Assembly: GCA_018697195.1 (NCBI GenBank)
Contig: JAGMWU010000083.1
Span: forward strand, 1-64,000
DNA from: Certhia americana
Lineage: Eukaryota; Chordata; Aves; Passeriformes; Certhiidae
DNA: 64,000 bases
Direction: 5' to 3'
Shown here: piece after piece, positions 23,391 through 36,800 of the stretch
Layout: each line of letters opens with the position of its first letter
How positions within the stretch are numbered: position 1 is the stretch's first letter
The notes under the pieces: model-generated
What the model was told of the DNA's origin: nothing
Seen by the model: the letters and a program-made list of their open reading frames with translations, nothing else
Database searches by the model: none
Made by a program: the position numbers and the translations under genes

Positions 23391-24377
23391 GGAAAATTCA
23401 TTCATTCCAGTTCTTGCAAATGGTATCCTTGATGCAGCATGTGGATGCACCCAACCATGCATTGAAATGCACGTGAAAGCTGTATTTTAACAGTGTTTAT
23501 GGATTAGGCTGTAGGCATTCTGGAGAGTTTTTCCTAAGCAACTTGTGGCTGTCTGCCTCTGAAATCAAAACCTTCTGATGTTCTTGATCCACTCATTTGC
23601 TGCCCAGAAGCCTGTACATATACTTGTTCTCTTTTCTAAGCTGTTTAAAGCTGTGATCCCCAATGATAGTTTGAGGGTTTAATGGCTCTGTTGAGGTGTT
23701 CCCCCTGCCATTCCAAGAACATCACTGCGATGGAATTTGAGCTGCATCAGAGACAAGTAGCCTGGAGCATGGTTGTCTGATCCAAAGAAGCATTTTCCCC
23801 CACACAGCTGAGAAAAGCAAAGCTGAAAAGCCCCACTGGCAGAGCTTCCATGGATGGTGTGTTGTGGTCTCTGCTGACACGGCAGCCCTGGGATGCTCCA
23901 GTGCTCTTGAACAAGCTGAACACATGCTGCACAGTCAGCAAGTTGTCACATGAAGATGACCAGCTGATCTGATGTTAAACTAAAGCCACCAAACTATGCT
24001 TTGCTGCTGGGAGTAAGGGTGATGGGTTGGCCTGGGATTCATAGGGAAAATGTTAAGCTGAAGCAGGCTATGGATAAAGGCTGGCTTTGACTCCTCGGCA
24101 CTGGAACCACCTTATTTTGTATCTCTTCCTCACTCACTCCATGCTGTTCCTGCTGACACGTCCAGTTGTGGTTGTCTAAGTTTGAACTGCAAGGTTTTGA
24201 GGACAGAACCTCCCTTTTTTTGAAATACTGAGCCTGTTTTTACTGTACTGTGGAATCTGTCAAAACCAAAACACATTGATTTCCCCAAATTTAGTTCCCC
24301 TGGCATCTCATTTCAGAACTTTCTCCAGAGATAAACTGGCTTTTCTACTAAAATCCTGGTTCCTTTTTTTTTCCTTC

Positions 24378-24397
24378 CCCCCCCCCCCCCGCCCGGT
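24378..24397 (+). repeat. Poly-C tract
   Basis: A run of a dozen or more C within a pyrimidine-rich stretch, interrupted once by G. Confidence 0.8.
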
Positions 24398-24822
24398 ATG
24401 TTCAGAAGTGCCTTGATGCTGTGTGACATCTGAAATACTTCCTGTGCACGCGCTGTGCTGCCTTTGCTAGATAAGCAGTAGGCTGTTCCCTTTTACAGCA
24501 GACACATCCCTTCCTGAAGAGGCAGATGTGGAATGTTTTTCCTGGGAATAAATATTGCTAGTTAGTAATTCTGGCACTTTAATTTTGTTTCTCTTTTCTT
24601 TCCATCACAGTGTGTGTGCGATGAGAAACTTCTGATGTCTTTCAAGAGTGGTGACAATGTCACAGTCTTCCTAGTTTGGGGCAGGATTTCTGCTCTCTAG
24701 GTTCCCTCCACGCTGATTTTGTGTAGGCTGAGCAGTGCTGATAGGGAAATAAAACTAAATCTGAGCTTTGTTCACACTTGGAATTTTAATTTGAGTATTG
24801 ACTTTGTTTCCTGTTTTTGTAG

Positions 24823-24869
24823 GAACTTCTCCAGACACTAGTGTACAAGAGGAATGGAAGAGAACGCCC
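24823..24869 (+). CDS. PHACTR4: PHACTR4 first coding exon, isoform with MEENA start
   Basis: The acceptor tttttgtag precedes 24823 and the donor gtgagt follows 24869. The ATG at 24854 has G at -3 and +4. It encodes MEENA plus one base, which with the next exon gives [15 protein letters not shown], the counterpart of human MEDPFEEADQ. The short coding part makes it easy to miss; splice sites, phase and similarity support it. Confidence 0.82.
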
Positions 24870-27800
24870 GTGAGTACAGTCTTCAATATCTTGCCACAGA
24901 TTATGGACCTGACCTGTCCTCCTTAGTTAAGCAGCATAAAGAACCTGATTCCTTTAAACTTGGTGTCTTCATTTCAAGTGTAGAAGGTGATTAGGAGATA
25001 ATGTAGTTTGGCAGATGCATCAGCTGCACTTGTAGTGTGGTATGCACCAGATCTGATTGAAGCTCTGCACATATGGAAGATCTTTTTTGGCATCTCCCAT
25101 CTGTGAAACCTGGAGTACTGGTCTCTTGGCTATCTAAGTTCTTGAAAACAAGTAACATCCCCTTTCTTAATGAGGAAGAGGCCAGAAGCAATAAGCTGGT
25201 TTGACCAAGTCATAAAGGAGGATCAGCTCCTGGTTGTTCCTGTTCTGTATTTATTCCTTTAGGCTGCTCTGTGTTGCAGAAGATACATGATTTTTTGGAA
25301 TTAAATTTTAAAAAAATTATAATTTAAATCTCCTGCTTTAGGCAGTGTGTAGTGCTTGCCCTGAAGCAAGCAAATTCATTGCTGGTAGGTTTAACTGTTG
25401 CAAGGATATGGTTGTAACTAAAATGCACAGATTTTTGGCTTAGAGATTGCCTTGAAGAGCTCTTCCATCTGTTTGCCTAAAATGGCTACAAGAAAGGAGT
25501 TAAATGCCCATTTTTTCCCTGCCATTGTCATGAGATTTGCATGAAAGCTCTTGCCTGCACCGTGGGAAACCAGTATCCATGCAGCATATTGACCTTACAT
25601 CTTCTGGACTGTGATACTGCAGTTGGTGATTCTAACCCGTAAATAATATTTCTAGGTTATTCTACACAGTCAGGCGATGCCCTCCTGAAAACTTTGGGAT
25701 TGGTTGTACTTGTCAGCAGGGCAGTGTGCTTGCTAAGACAGATGAAGGCCAGTTTTTTGCTTCACACAGAGCTGGTGTGTTGGAGCCCAGTGGCCTGGTT
25801 GGATCATCTGCAAGCCAGGAGTATAAATGTGCTTGTAATCCTGGTGGCAAGAACTGCTATGCTCCCTCTTTGCCAGGCTGTAAGGTGCTCATATAATCTG
25901 TGGTGATTGCTTTCCCTTGTGATTTTCTCGTGGAAAACTAATTCCAAATGATGGCTTGTGGAGGAGGTGGAAGGTGAGGTGAGTGTGGCACTGGCAGCCG
26001 AGGGTGGATCAGTGCCTGTGGAGGTGGCAGCTCCTAGTCAGCCCAGCACAGCAGAGCAGGGCCGTTTTTCAGTCTCTAGACCTTGAATTACTGGGATGGC
26101 TTTGAGCAACAACAAGGCCAGGTTGGATGAGGCTCTGAACAACCTGGTCTAGTGGAAGGTGTCCCTGCCCACAGTAGGGGGTAGAACGAGATATTCAAAG
26201 TCTCTCTCATCCTCAGCCATTCTGTGATCTGTGGGTTCTCCTTGTTCACCAGGACTCAGCCTGTGTTGGGACTGCCACCAGCCGCCTCTGTTCACATCAC
26301 AAAGCTTTGTGTCCCTTTTCACGTGCAGTTGAACCCCATTTTTTGGCTAGATTGGTGAGACACAGAGCTGGAGCCTTTTGAGGTTTCTGAGAGTCTCTGT
26401 TTTGATGAGTGCTGGTGGCCTGGGATGTGAAAAGCTGTCTGTTCTGTTTGCATTTTGCCAGCTTAAGTAAAGTTACATCCCCTTTCCCTCCGAACAACTT
26501 GAGCAGTGCCAGTTTAGGGTGGAGTATCCGTACTGGATCTTTGCATGCACAGACACCCCCCATGGCTGGTTGTGAAGCTTTACGTGTTCCCTCCTTATTG
26601 CTGGGAGCCAACAGCCCTGTATTAAAGACAGAATAAGTAGATGCATCTTTTATTATCATTTCCTTAAAATTCCTTTGCTTTTATGGATATTTATTCTCCA
26701 AGTGCTGCTCAGCTCAGGACTAATGGGTTGACCCCGGAGATGAGGTAAGATGGACCTGAGCTGAAGTCCAAGTCCGTGCCCTTTGTTCCTTTCAAGCCTG
26801 GTGCTTTGGATGCACTGCTGTCCTTCCCTGGTTGGATATTAACTGCACTCACAGTGCTGCATGGCTGGCGCTTGCTTGAGCTGGTGTGCTTGGAATGGCC
26901 ACTGGGAATGCACAGGGAAGCGTAAATCCTTTTGAGCTGTCAGGCTTCACCAGCCATGGGTGTGTGGGGGAGCCTTCCTTGGCTGACTGCCCTGGCTAAT
27001 TAAAAATGAAATTTGCTGTTGTCTTCAGATTTTAATTCATGCTCATCCCTGAGGACGAGTGGAAGCCAGGTCTCCAGGCAGCTGCAGTGAAGTTTCAGAG
27101 CTATCCATACATGGTATTCTAGAACAGGTACGCAGCTTAAAATTTGCTCACAACCCTGCCTTGAGTACAGAGAAGAATACACAGAAACTTCTGGCAAACT
27201 TTGGGACATGCCCCGAGTAAGTGACTGTAGGTTAAGTTGCCACATATGGCCTTAAACTGAAGGAGGGTGGGTTTCGATTGGCTATTAGGAAGAAATTCTT
27301 CCCTGTGCGGGTGGTGAGGAACTGGAATGGATTTCCCAGAGAAGCTGTGCCTGCCCCATCCCTGTAAGTATTTCAGACCAGTTTGAATGGGGCTTGGTGC
27401 AATGTGGTCTAGTGGAAGGTGTCCCTGCCCATGGCATGGGGTGGCATTGGATGAGCTTTGAGGTCCCTTCTAACCCACACCATTCTGGGGTTCTATGATT
27501 TTACGTCAGTTCTCTGCAGTAAATTTGGGAGTGGGGAGTAGGAGTTGTAGCCAGGGCAGCCTCACATTTGTTTGTCACTAATGCTGGACTTAAAAGCGAA
27601 TTCCTTCTCTGTAGGCTGTGCCTGTGCCACTGGCATTTGCTTTAGAAATGTACAGACTGCTGAGGTTGCAGTGCCATGGAGATGGCTGAGGTTCTGAAGT
27701 GGGGGAACCTGCACTATTCTGTGATGGGATGAGAGGTGCTGCTGGTGCTGCAGCAGTGCCAGCCCTGCATGGTCCCTGCTGGAGGGACAGTGCTGCCCTG

Positions 27801-30800
27801 GAGAAGCCGTGGGAGGATGGAGATTAGGGAGGGGAATAAGTGAAATCTAAATATACACATGCTGCCAGGCCAAGCTTCCTCAAGGTCCCACCTACACAAG
27901 TGATCTGTTGTAGGGAAATGTCTCTGGAATACCTTTCCCTTCTTCAGATCCTTCCTGTGGTGCAGATGAAGAATCACACTCTATTTTTGGAGCCTGTTTT
28001 TGCTGTTCATCTACTACCTGTCACTACCCAGGCCCCCTCCCAAAGACCACTCATTCACCTTACCATGATCTGAGCTAGGTTTGGAGCTTTTTCTTTGTCA
28101 AAGGATTGTGTTCTGTCTAGTATTTCATCTGTCTGGGAAGATGTAAGTCTGGGAGATCTAAAAAGCAAAATATTGAAGCGGGAGCTTTGTGCTTGGCAGG
28201 GCAAGTCTCACCTTATGGCCATGGTACCTTGGTGGATCGACCCAAGATGGGAGCAGACCTGCAGTTCACTTGCCCAGTAATGAGCAATCATTAATGAACA
28301 GGTTCAGAGGGAGCATGGATTGCCTTTTCACAGAAAGTGTTTGCTGTTGGGTCCTTTGGCCTCTTGTACTTTGCACTCTGTTGACAGTTTCTGCCTATGC
28401 TTACACACTTCTTCTGTAAGTATTCAGATATGAACCTTTAAGTCCCTAAAAAGTCTAAATCTCTGTGGGACAACTGTGAAGCATTTGAGGAAATTAGTGA
28501 AGTAGCCTTTGCACACACAGGCTATTACTCAAAACTGCTTTTTAAAAAAGCTCATGAAATACTAAGTTTATGTATGCTTTAAGAATCTTCTGCAGCTACT
28601 GCTTTATTCCATGCTGACTTTTATCCCCTTTGACTTTCATCCTCTTTATGTCCTGCTGTGCTACTTTTTTCCCAGTTCTTTTCCTCCTAAAAATAGGAAA
28701 TGCTCTTCAAGTCCTTCACCTTTGTGCAAACAAAGAAGTAATTTGTTTTAGCATCTAAGCTGACTCCTGGGTTCAGTGTGATGTGAATCCGCTGCTTCTG
28801 GAGACTTGGACTCCAAATATAATCTGAGTAGAGAAAAGGGCTGAAAAAGTGAATACTTGGTTCTTATCCCACCAGCTCTGCTGGTTTTTCCCAGCAGGAT
28901 GCATGGCTGGTGGCTGCCTGATTCCCATATTTATCCCCAAAAATCAGAGCTATTACCTTCAAATGCTCAGAGATTCTAAAACATTATGGGAACCATTATA
29001 GAATCATTGCATGGTTTGGAGTGGGAGGGCCATGGGCACATATCTTCCACTATCCCAGGTCCTCCAAGCCCTGTCCAGCCTGTCCTTGGACACTTGCAGG
29101 GATGGGGCAGCCCCAGCTGCTCTGGGCACCCTGTGCCAGGGCATCACCACCCTCACAGGAGAATTCCTTCCCACTATCCTATGCATCCCTGCCCTCTGGC
29201 AGTTTGAAGCCATTCCCCCTTGTCCTGTCACTCCAGCCTCTTGTACCCAGCCCCTCTCCAGCTCTCCTGGAGCTCCTTTGGGCACTGGAAGGGGCTCTGA
29301 GGTCTCAGTTTAAGCCAGGCTGATGGAGCTGGTAATCAGTGCCAGCAGTGTGTGCTGGGTTTGATGTGCAGTCAGAGCATTGCAGGGCTGGGAATTTTGC
29401 TGTCACCAGCTTAGGTCTGCTAAGTAACCAATGGAAATCTCTTCATGTGTCTGTTCCAGAACAAAAGAAGTTGTTTTTCTTCCAGGAATACACAGAAGCT
29501 GTGATTCCACTCAGATGGCTGCATGTTGTGTGTGCAGCAATAACACAGTTCTGTGTGATACAGCAGAAGAACCAAAGGGGCCAAAGTGCCCGAGATCAAA
29601 TCCTTATTTACACCTGATGTATGCTAACTTGCAAGCAGGTAGAAAGGCAAATTCCTGCTGTTCCTTAGGCAGGTTACCAGAGGTTGTAACTGATCTCAGT
29701 GGAAACCATTTGACTTTTAAACAGGGTGCAGCATAGAGCATTATTGTAAATAAGTCGAGTGCACTTGACAGGTTAGCAAAATACTTTGGGACGTTATCCT
29801 GACAGCCTTTTGTTCTTAAATTTGTTCTAGTTCTTAGTATAATTAATGCACTGAGTGCTGTCAGGGTGCTTGGGGCACTCGATGGGCATGTCGTGCTGTT
29901 TTTCTGCCTGGTCTATTTGCAAGTGGTTTAGCTCAACCATCCATCTAGTTAGCATGGCATTTCTGAAAATTAATACCCAATAATTCCTCCCCAAACAACT
30001 TGAGGAGGTGTCTGAACTCTTGCTGCCTTTCCCTCCTGAGCTATAAGCCAAATGTTTTACAGAGGTTATTTGCTGACCTGACAGAGAGCTCATAATTTCA
30101 TGACACCTCATTTTGAGTGACTTTTGAAGCTATTGTGCTAAGTGGCCTTGTGGTTTGTACCCATATCTCTCAGTGGGGAAAAGCAGAGGTTAATTCTGCT
30201 GGTTTTCTGGTTTCCTGGCTCAGCTGTGGATGTGCTGGGATGGAGATGCTTCAGCCTCCAGGCTGGTTGAAGGAAGATAATGACAAAGGTTGATGTTGAG
30301 TGAGAAATGTCCTTTGCTGAAAGCCTTCATGACAGAATTGAACAATCTTAATCCTTGTGTGAAGAGATAAGACCTTGTAGGACATGCAGTCAGTCCTCTG
30401 GGTAATTCAGGGTGACTTGCTGTTAAACAATGAGTGTGGAGTTCCTGTGGCTCAGTAAGTAGGGCATGGAGCAGGGTAGTAGGTTTCTAGAGTTTCCAGT
30501 TTTCTTTTTTAACTTTTTGGACCTTAAATTCACCTTGCTCCTGGAACGTTACCTGTAAATTCTGTCCAGGGATTTTAGTAGCTGATTTCTTTGGGGTTGG
30601 GAGTAGAAGAGGAGTCTGCCTAGAACCAGAGACAAGCAGGTTTAGTATAAATGTGACTTTTGTTATTACAGTTTCTTTACACAGGAGCAGTGTGTCCGGG
30701 CTGAGTGGCAAACCTGGCCTTTTAAAAACCAAATACTGAATGTTCTCATTATCTTGCTGCCTTTGTGAGCTGTAAATAGTGTTAGCTGAGCTTCTGGCTG

Positions 30801-33800
30801 GTCCTGAGGTGTAGTCCCAGTGTGAACATTTGGATGTTGTCACTGCTGACATCACCACTTTATCTGCTTGGCTCTCCTTTGTCTTGGAAAGGAGACCTGG
30901 CTCTGATTGCTGAAGGTGTCTTTTGTCTCCTGAAACAAACAAGAAACCAGAGATAGGAGGTGGCTTTTTTGCAGGTTGGACCCATCTAGCTGTGTGGAAT
31001 GTGGAAAACCATGCCTTGCTTAGGGAGAACATTCAACCCAGCCTGGATTTGTCTCGATTTGTGAAGCAGAGATTTTAAGATTTCAAAAGGATTTACTGTC
31101 TGTGCAGTTCCTTTACCGCAGAATCACAGACTCCTGCAGGTTGGAAAAGCACGCCAGGATCCTCCAGTCCAGCCGTTCCCCAGCACTGCCAAGGCTACCA
31201 CTAGCCCTTGTCCCCAAGTGCCACATCCACAAGGCTTTTAAATCCTGCAGGGATCGGGACTTTCCCACTGTCCTGGGCAGCCTGTGCCAGGGACTGACGA
31301 CCCTTTGATGAAGAGTTTCCCCCAATATCCAACCTAAACCTTCTCTGGCACAGCTTGGTGCCGTGTCGTCCTGTCCTGTCCCTTTTGAGCAGAGCCCGAC
31401 CCCCACCTGGCTGCACACTCCTGTCAGGAAGTTGGAGGGAGCGAGAAGATCCCCCCGACCGGGCTTTATCCGGGCTCCCTCAGCCGCTGCTCCGGGCCCT
31501 TTCCCAGCTCCGTTCCCCGGCTCCGGGCCCTTTCCCAGCTCCGTTCCCCGGCTCCGGGCCCTTTCCCAGCTCCGTTCCCCGGCTCCGGGCCCTTTCCCAA
31601 CTCCGTTCCCGGCTCCGGGCCCTTTCCCAGCTCCGTTCCCCGGCTCCGGGCCCTTTCCCAGCTCCGTTCCCCGGCTCCGGGCCCTTTCCCAGCTCCGTTC
31701 CCCGGCTCTGGGCGCGCTGCAGCCGCTCCGGGCCCCGGGAGTGCCGGGGCCGCAGAGCTGCGCTGCGGCCGCTAGAGGGCGCGCGGGACCGGCCCGGGGG
31801 ACAGAGCGAGAGGGACTGGGGGACAGAGAGAGAGAGAGGGACTGGGGGACAGAGAGAGAGACTGGGGGACAGAGAGAGAGAGGGACTGGGGGACAGGGAG
31901 AGAGAGGGACTGGGGGACAGGGAGCGGGAGGGACTGGGGGACAGGGAGAGAGAGGGGGACAGAGAGGGAGAGGGACTGGGGGACAGGACACAGGGAACGG
32001 CTTCCACTGCCAGAGGGCAAGGATGCATGGGATAGTAGGAAAGAATTGTTCCCTTTGAGGGTGGGCAGGCCCTGGCACAGGGTGCCCAGAGCAGCTGTGG
32101 CTGCCCCATCCCTTCAAGTGTTCAAGGTCAGGTTGGATGGGGCTTGGAGTAACCTGGGTTAGCGGACCATGGCAGGGAGTGGAACCAGATGAGTTTGAAG
32201 GTTCCTTTCAATTCAAACCGTTCTAGAATTTTGTTAATTCTATTTCTGTAGGAGATTTTACCCTCCCTCCCCTGTTTTGGGGGGGGAAAAGAGACAAACC
32301 ATGATAGTGCAGCCAAGCAGTGGCGGTGGACATTGGCTTTCATGGGTAGTGCAGTGGGGTCTAATTTGGCAGCCTGTCAGGCTTAGTGCCAGCATAACAG
32401 CACTGGCCTAATTGGTGTGGCACAGCCTCCCACTGCACTTTAAAGGTAGAATTTCATAGTGTTCTGCACTCCATGAAGAAATCCCATGCAAAAACACATC
32501 CTGGTTCCTGTGCTCTGCTCCCCTGCACGGTTGGAAGCAGCTCTGTGTACTGTTCACTCTGTGTGCTTTCCCTTTCCTTCCCCAGCCCCACTGCACTGAG
32601 GGACTCGTTTCCAAGGCGAGGTGAGCAGCAAGTCGTGGCTTGGCAAGGAAAATCACTCTTGGAGGCTCTGTGGCTCTTAGAGAGCAGATCAACCCCTTCT
32701 CCCCAGGAAGGCAGAGTTAGGCAGAGATCTGGGGCTGAACCTTGATCTTTGAGAGGACTGTAACCAACTTTTGCCATATTTCTTGTTGAAATTCAACCAA
32801 AATGAAGAAAAACCTGCCCTCCTCCCCTCCAGCTCTTTGGTCTTAACTTTAAATCTTGGAAACTAAAGTGGTGATTAGGAAAGTCAACAGGGTCCCTTCC
32901 TGCAGGGAAGGCAAGAGTTTGTTCTGCCCAAGCATTGTAGGTTGCAGGGGTTAAGTTACATTTTGCTTTGGGAGATGAAAGGAAAATCTCTCCAAGTAAT
33001 TAACTTAAGATGCTGACGCTAATGAAGGGGCTTTCAAGGCTGGGACTTGTGGGGGGTGATGGGAATCCCCTGCTGAATCAATGACATTAAGGCTGTAGGA
33101 GTGATTCTGCAATTATTAGGCTGAAATGATGTTGAACATGAAGTTAATCCTGTTATCTCTCAGATACTGGACAAACGGAGTGCTGTGGATAACTCTAATG
33201 GGATTATGTGAGTCAGACTGGCACTCTTGCCCTGTTCAGGCCTTTTTCTTATGTTCCTTTCCAGGATAAAGCATTGATCAGGCTTCCCAGAGTTAATGTT
33301 GGGAGGTGGTGTCAGGGGCAGTGTGTTGCAGCAGTGCTGGGTTATTTTTTTTTTAAAAATGAGTTTGACAATGAGCACATTTCTGCCTCATGAAGCCGTT
33401 CACTCCTCCACAGCAAGGAACCCTTAAGCCCATCCCTAAACAGATGTTTAGGAAAAGAACTGAAGAAGAAGGACAAGTTTAAAAGGAGACTTCCTTGTGT
33501 CACACCTTCCTGGCATCAAGGATCTGCCATTGAGTGAGATCATGCCATTATGTGATGGAGACTATTCTGGGCTATCATATTTGCAGAGGATAATTAGTCC
33601 TGGCTTGAAAATCACATTTTGCATCCATGATAGCCTGTGGTGATTGTTCTAAACACAAGTAACTGGTGGGGTGCTTAAAAGGGATTATCTCAAGCTTGGT
33701 TTTAAGCAGTTGGATAAATTGCAAGGTAACAATTGTCAGGAAAACCCAGGAACCAAAATGATCCTGTAAGGAGGACAGAAGAGCCATAGTGCATGTTCAG

Positions 33801-36800
33801 TCACTGGCCGTGGTCATTACAGATGGGCTTGTTTTCCTGTTGGGCACAGACCTCCAGGCTGTACTGGCCTGACTTCCCTGCAGGAGCTGGATGAGCTGGA
33901 ACAGTGTTGGTGCTGTCACTGCCAGGTCAAGCTCCAACAGCAGCACAAAGCACAGTGACTCGAGACAACCATGTACAGTGGAGAGGTGAAGCCCTACACC
34001 CCAGTGAGAACTGGAATTTGGGTTTCAGAGTCATGGAAAATGTTTTTCTCTGCTCATTTACCATGGAACCAGGCCTCTTGGTTTCAGCATCAGCAGAGTA
34101 TAGAAGTGATACTTATAACAGCCACTAAATGAGCAGATGTTTTTGTGCCAAACCAGAAATTTCCATAAATACAGGAAAGTTCTGTTATTAAAGGTTCATT
34201 CAGCTTTTAGTGTCCAAGCTTTGCTACTTTTTTGTTTTGGTGAGGTTTTATTTTTATTCTTTTCTGTTCCCTTGAGGAAGGTGAGAATTGTTTTGGAAGA
34301 TCCAAGGAGCTCATTTACTGCAGGCTTCAGAGTTGCTATTGACAAACTATCTGGGCTGTCTAAAAGAAGACACCCAGAGGATGTGGGGGCTGGTATAGCC
34401 AAGGGCCCGCCTGGGATTTGGGACCAGTTTAAGTGCCCAGAGGCCAGCCAGCCCTGCTGTTGATAAGGTGACAGATATAGATGGCATCACACTAGCCTGT
34501 AATTCCAGGGACCTCAAGGGATAATTCTCACAGCAAAGGAGTCAACACCTTCCACAAGCTTTTTGAGATGGGAATTCAGCACAAAAAAAAAATCCCGATT
34601 TCAAACCCAAAGTGCACAGAGAAACAGTTTAATATTTGTGTTTATACACCATAATTTTTGCGTACCACACGCTTGTTCTAAGGTGTCCTTGCTATAACTG
34701 CTCTTGAAGAATACTCTTACTGGAGCCACTTTTCATTCCTGGAATGTGGTCTTATAGAGGAGGCACAGACCCTTGATTAATTAGTTAATCAAGATGTTTT
34801 CTACTTGTTTTCTCAGTGACTTCTCCTCGAATTTCTTGTAGGTCTTGCTTGTTCTTCCTGCAAGCTGAAAACCCTTGAACTTGAGTTTTAGTGCTGCTCA
34901 GCCTGGCACAATCTGGAATTTGAGGAGGTAGATTGTGATGGATGCCACAGTGAGGATTTTTTACTGATACCTGTAAGACCTTTCTCCCTAATCAGCAGTG
35001 TTCCCTTTTTGAGCTTTGGGAAGTGCCTCACAGAGCCATGGGATGCAGAGTGGAGCTCTTTGGGTGCCTGATCTCTGCCATCACATCATTCTTTGCTTCC
35101 AGCCTGTATCTCAAGGTGTTTAACTCAGGTGTGAGGCTCCCAAAGACTGCCCTGGGCAGGAAGGGGTGTATCCTCCTCTGTCTATCCTGCTGGTGTGTGG
35201 GTTATCTGCATCCATGTGAAGGTGGGACTGCAGCTCCCATTAGGCTGGCTGGAAGCTTGTTAGCTGACATACTTGAAAGAGTCCTGTGGTATAATTCTGC
35301 AGAATTTTTCTGGGAGGGTGCATAAATATTTGAGGAGCTCATTCTTGTTGTTCTCTGGGCCATTCCAATGGAGGGTTTGAGCTGCTGTTTGATGGTCTGT
35401 GGTGGCTGTGCTGGGCTGTGCTCACAGCTCTCCCTGCCCTGCTTTAATTGAAGTGTTTGGTTCTGGTCTTCACAGTGTAAGAAAGAAGCTACTGGAGAGG
35501 AGTGGAGGCCACAGAGATAAGAGCATTTCTCTGATGAGCAGAGGCTATGGGAGCTGGGCTTGGTTAACAGAAGGCTGAGAAGAGATCCCATCAATGAACA
35601 GCCTGGGACAGTGAAAGGTGTCCCTGCCCAGGGATTGGATGATCTCTAAGGTCCATTCCAACCCTTTAATATTCTGTGAGTCTATGAAATATCTCTGAGG
35701 GGTATCAGAGAGTGGTGCCCAGGGACAGGACAAGGAGCCATGGCCATAAACTAAAACCTCAATATGAGGAAGAACTTCTTTCCATGAGGGCAGCAGAGCC
35801 CTGGAACAGCTGCCCAGGGAGGGCCTGGAGTCTCCCTCTGTGGGGGCATCCCAAATCCACCCCGTGTCCCTGTGTCACCTGCTTTGGGTGACCCTGCCTG
35901 GGCAGGGGGTTGGACTGGGTGAGCTCCAGAGGTCCCGTCCAACCCCAGCTCTTCTGTGACTCTGTGAACTGAACCCCATTTCCTGCCAGCAGCAGTGCCT
36001 GTGGGAGGAGAGGGGAGCATTATTTGAGAGTCTTGCAAATGATCTTCAGTTACTCTTTTGGTGTGGTGCTGCTTCCTCCTAAGTAAAGCTGCTGCTGGTG
36101 TTTACAGACATAGGATGAAGGGAATGAGGTGAAATGAGGCATCTGGGAATGTGTGAAGGGTTGTTTCTGCAAGAGAGGGAGCAACTCAGAGAGGAGTAGC
36201 TTCCTACAAGGTTAGGATTAGCTGTACCTTCAGAACTGTTGGTATTATCTCATCTCTTGATGTTTCCTTTAATTATATGAAACGACCTTGACACTGTAAA
36301 CAATTCCCATGGTATTGTCCCTGCACTCAAGTGAGTCAGTGTGATGTGTAAACAGCATTGGGTTTGGGGGACCCAAGGTCTGGATGGTTTGGGACACAAT
36401 CCTGTTTGATTTTTGTGCCTTCTTCCTGGATTGCTCCTGGTGCCTGTGGCTGCCACCACCTAGTTTTCCCAGGTTCTCTTGGTACTGGCAGAAACCAGGA
36501 GCATCTGGGACTGGGATTTCAGGATAAGCCTAAGCTTATCCTGAAATAAGGGGAGGGGAGGTAGAGTGCTCTCATTTTGTTTTCAGCTCCTTTGGGCCTC
36601 CATAATTCTCTCCCCAGTCCCACAGGGGAAGAAGGGGATGTTACACAGCACAACCCCAGCACTGCTTTATTCACATTGGCAGCAGTGTTTTACTCATTAT
36701 GTTTCCATCTTCAGCCTCGCTGCTGCTCAGAGATACCTCAGTGGTTGAGCAAGAGTCAATATTTGGAGTTGAGGTTCACTCCCTGTCTTGCTGATGGCTC

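Larger units (their letters stand above)
5164..24822 (+). other. PHACTR4: PHACTR4 intron 1
   Basis: About 19.7 kb with CR1 remnants, AT-rich hairpins (12971-13056) and short homopolymers. No open frame resembles a known protein and MED18 is not recognisable on either strand. I see no tRNA or snoRNA hallmark, but a covariance search was not possible. Confidence 0.7.

Noticed and set aside
30487..31032. Antisense open frame of 181 codons
   Set aside because: About one frame of this size is expected by chance in 64 kb on six frames. No domain, no known family, no splice context.
32000..32025. Second CTCF-like word (gccagagggcaagg)
   Set aside because: It lies within the CR1 copy and matches ordinary CR1 wording; the core is weaker than at 31769.
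31113..32117. Antisense open frame of 334 codons
   Set aside because: It is composed of CR1 fragments and two minisatellites, giving Ser/Pro repeats.
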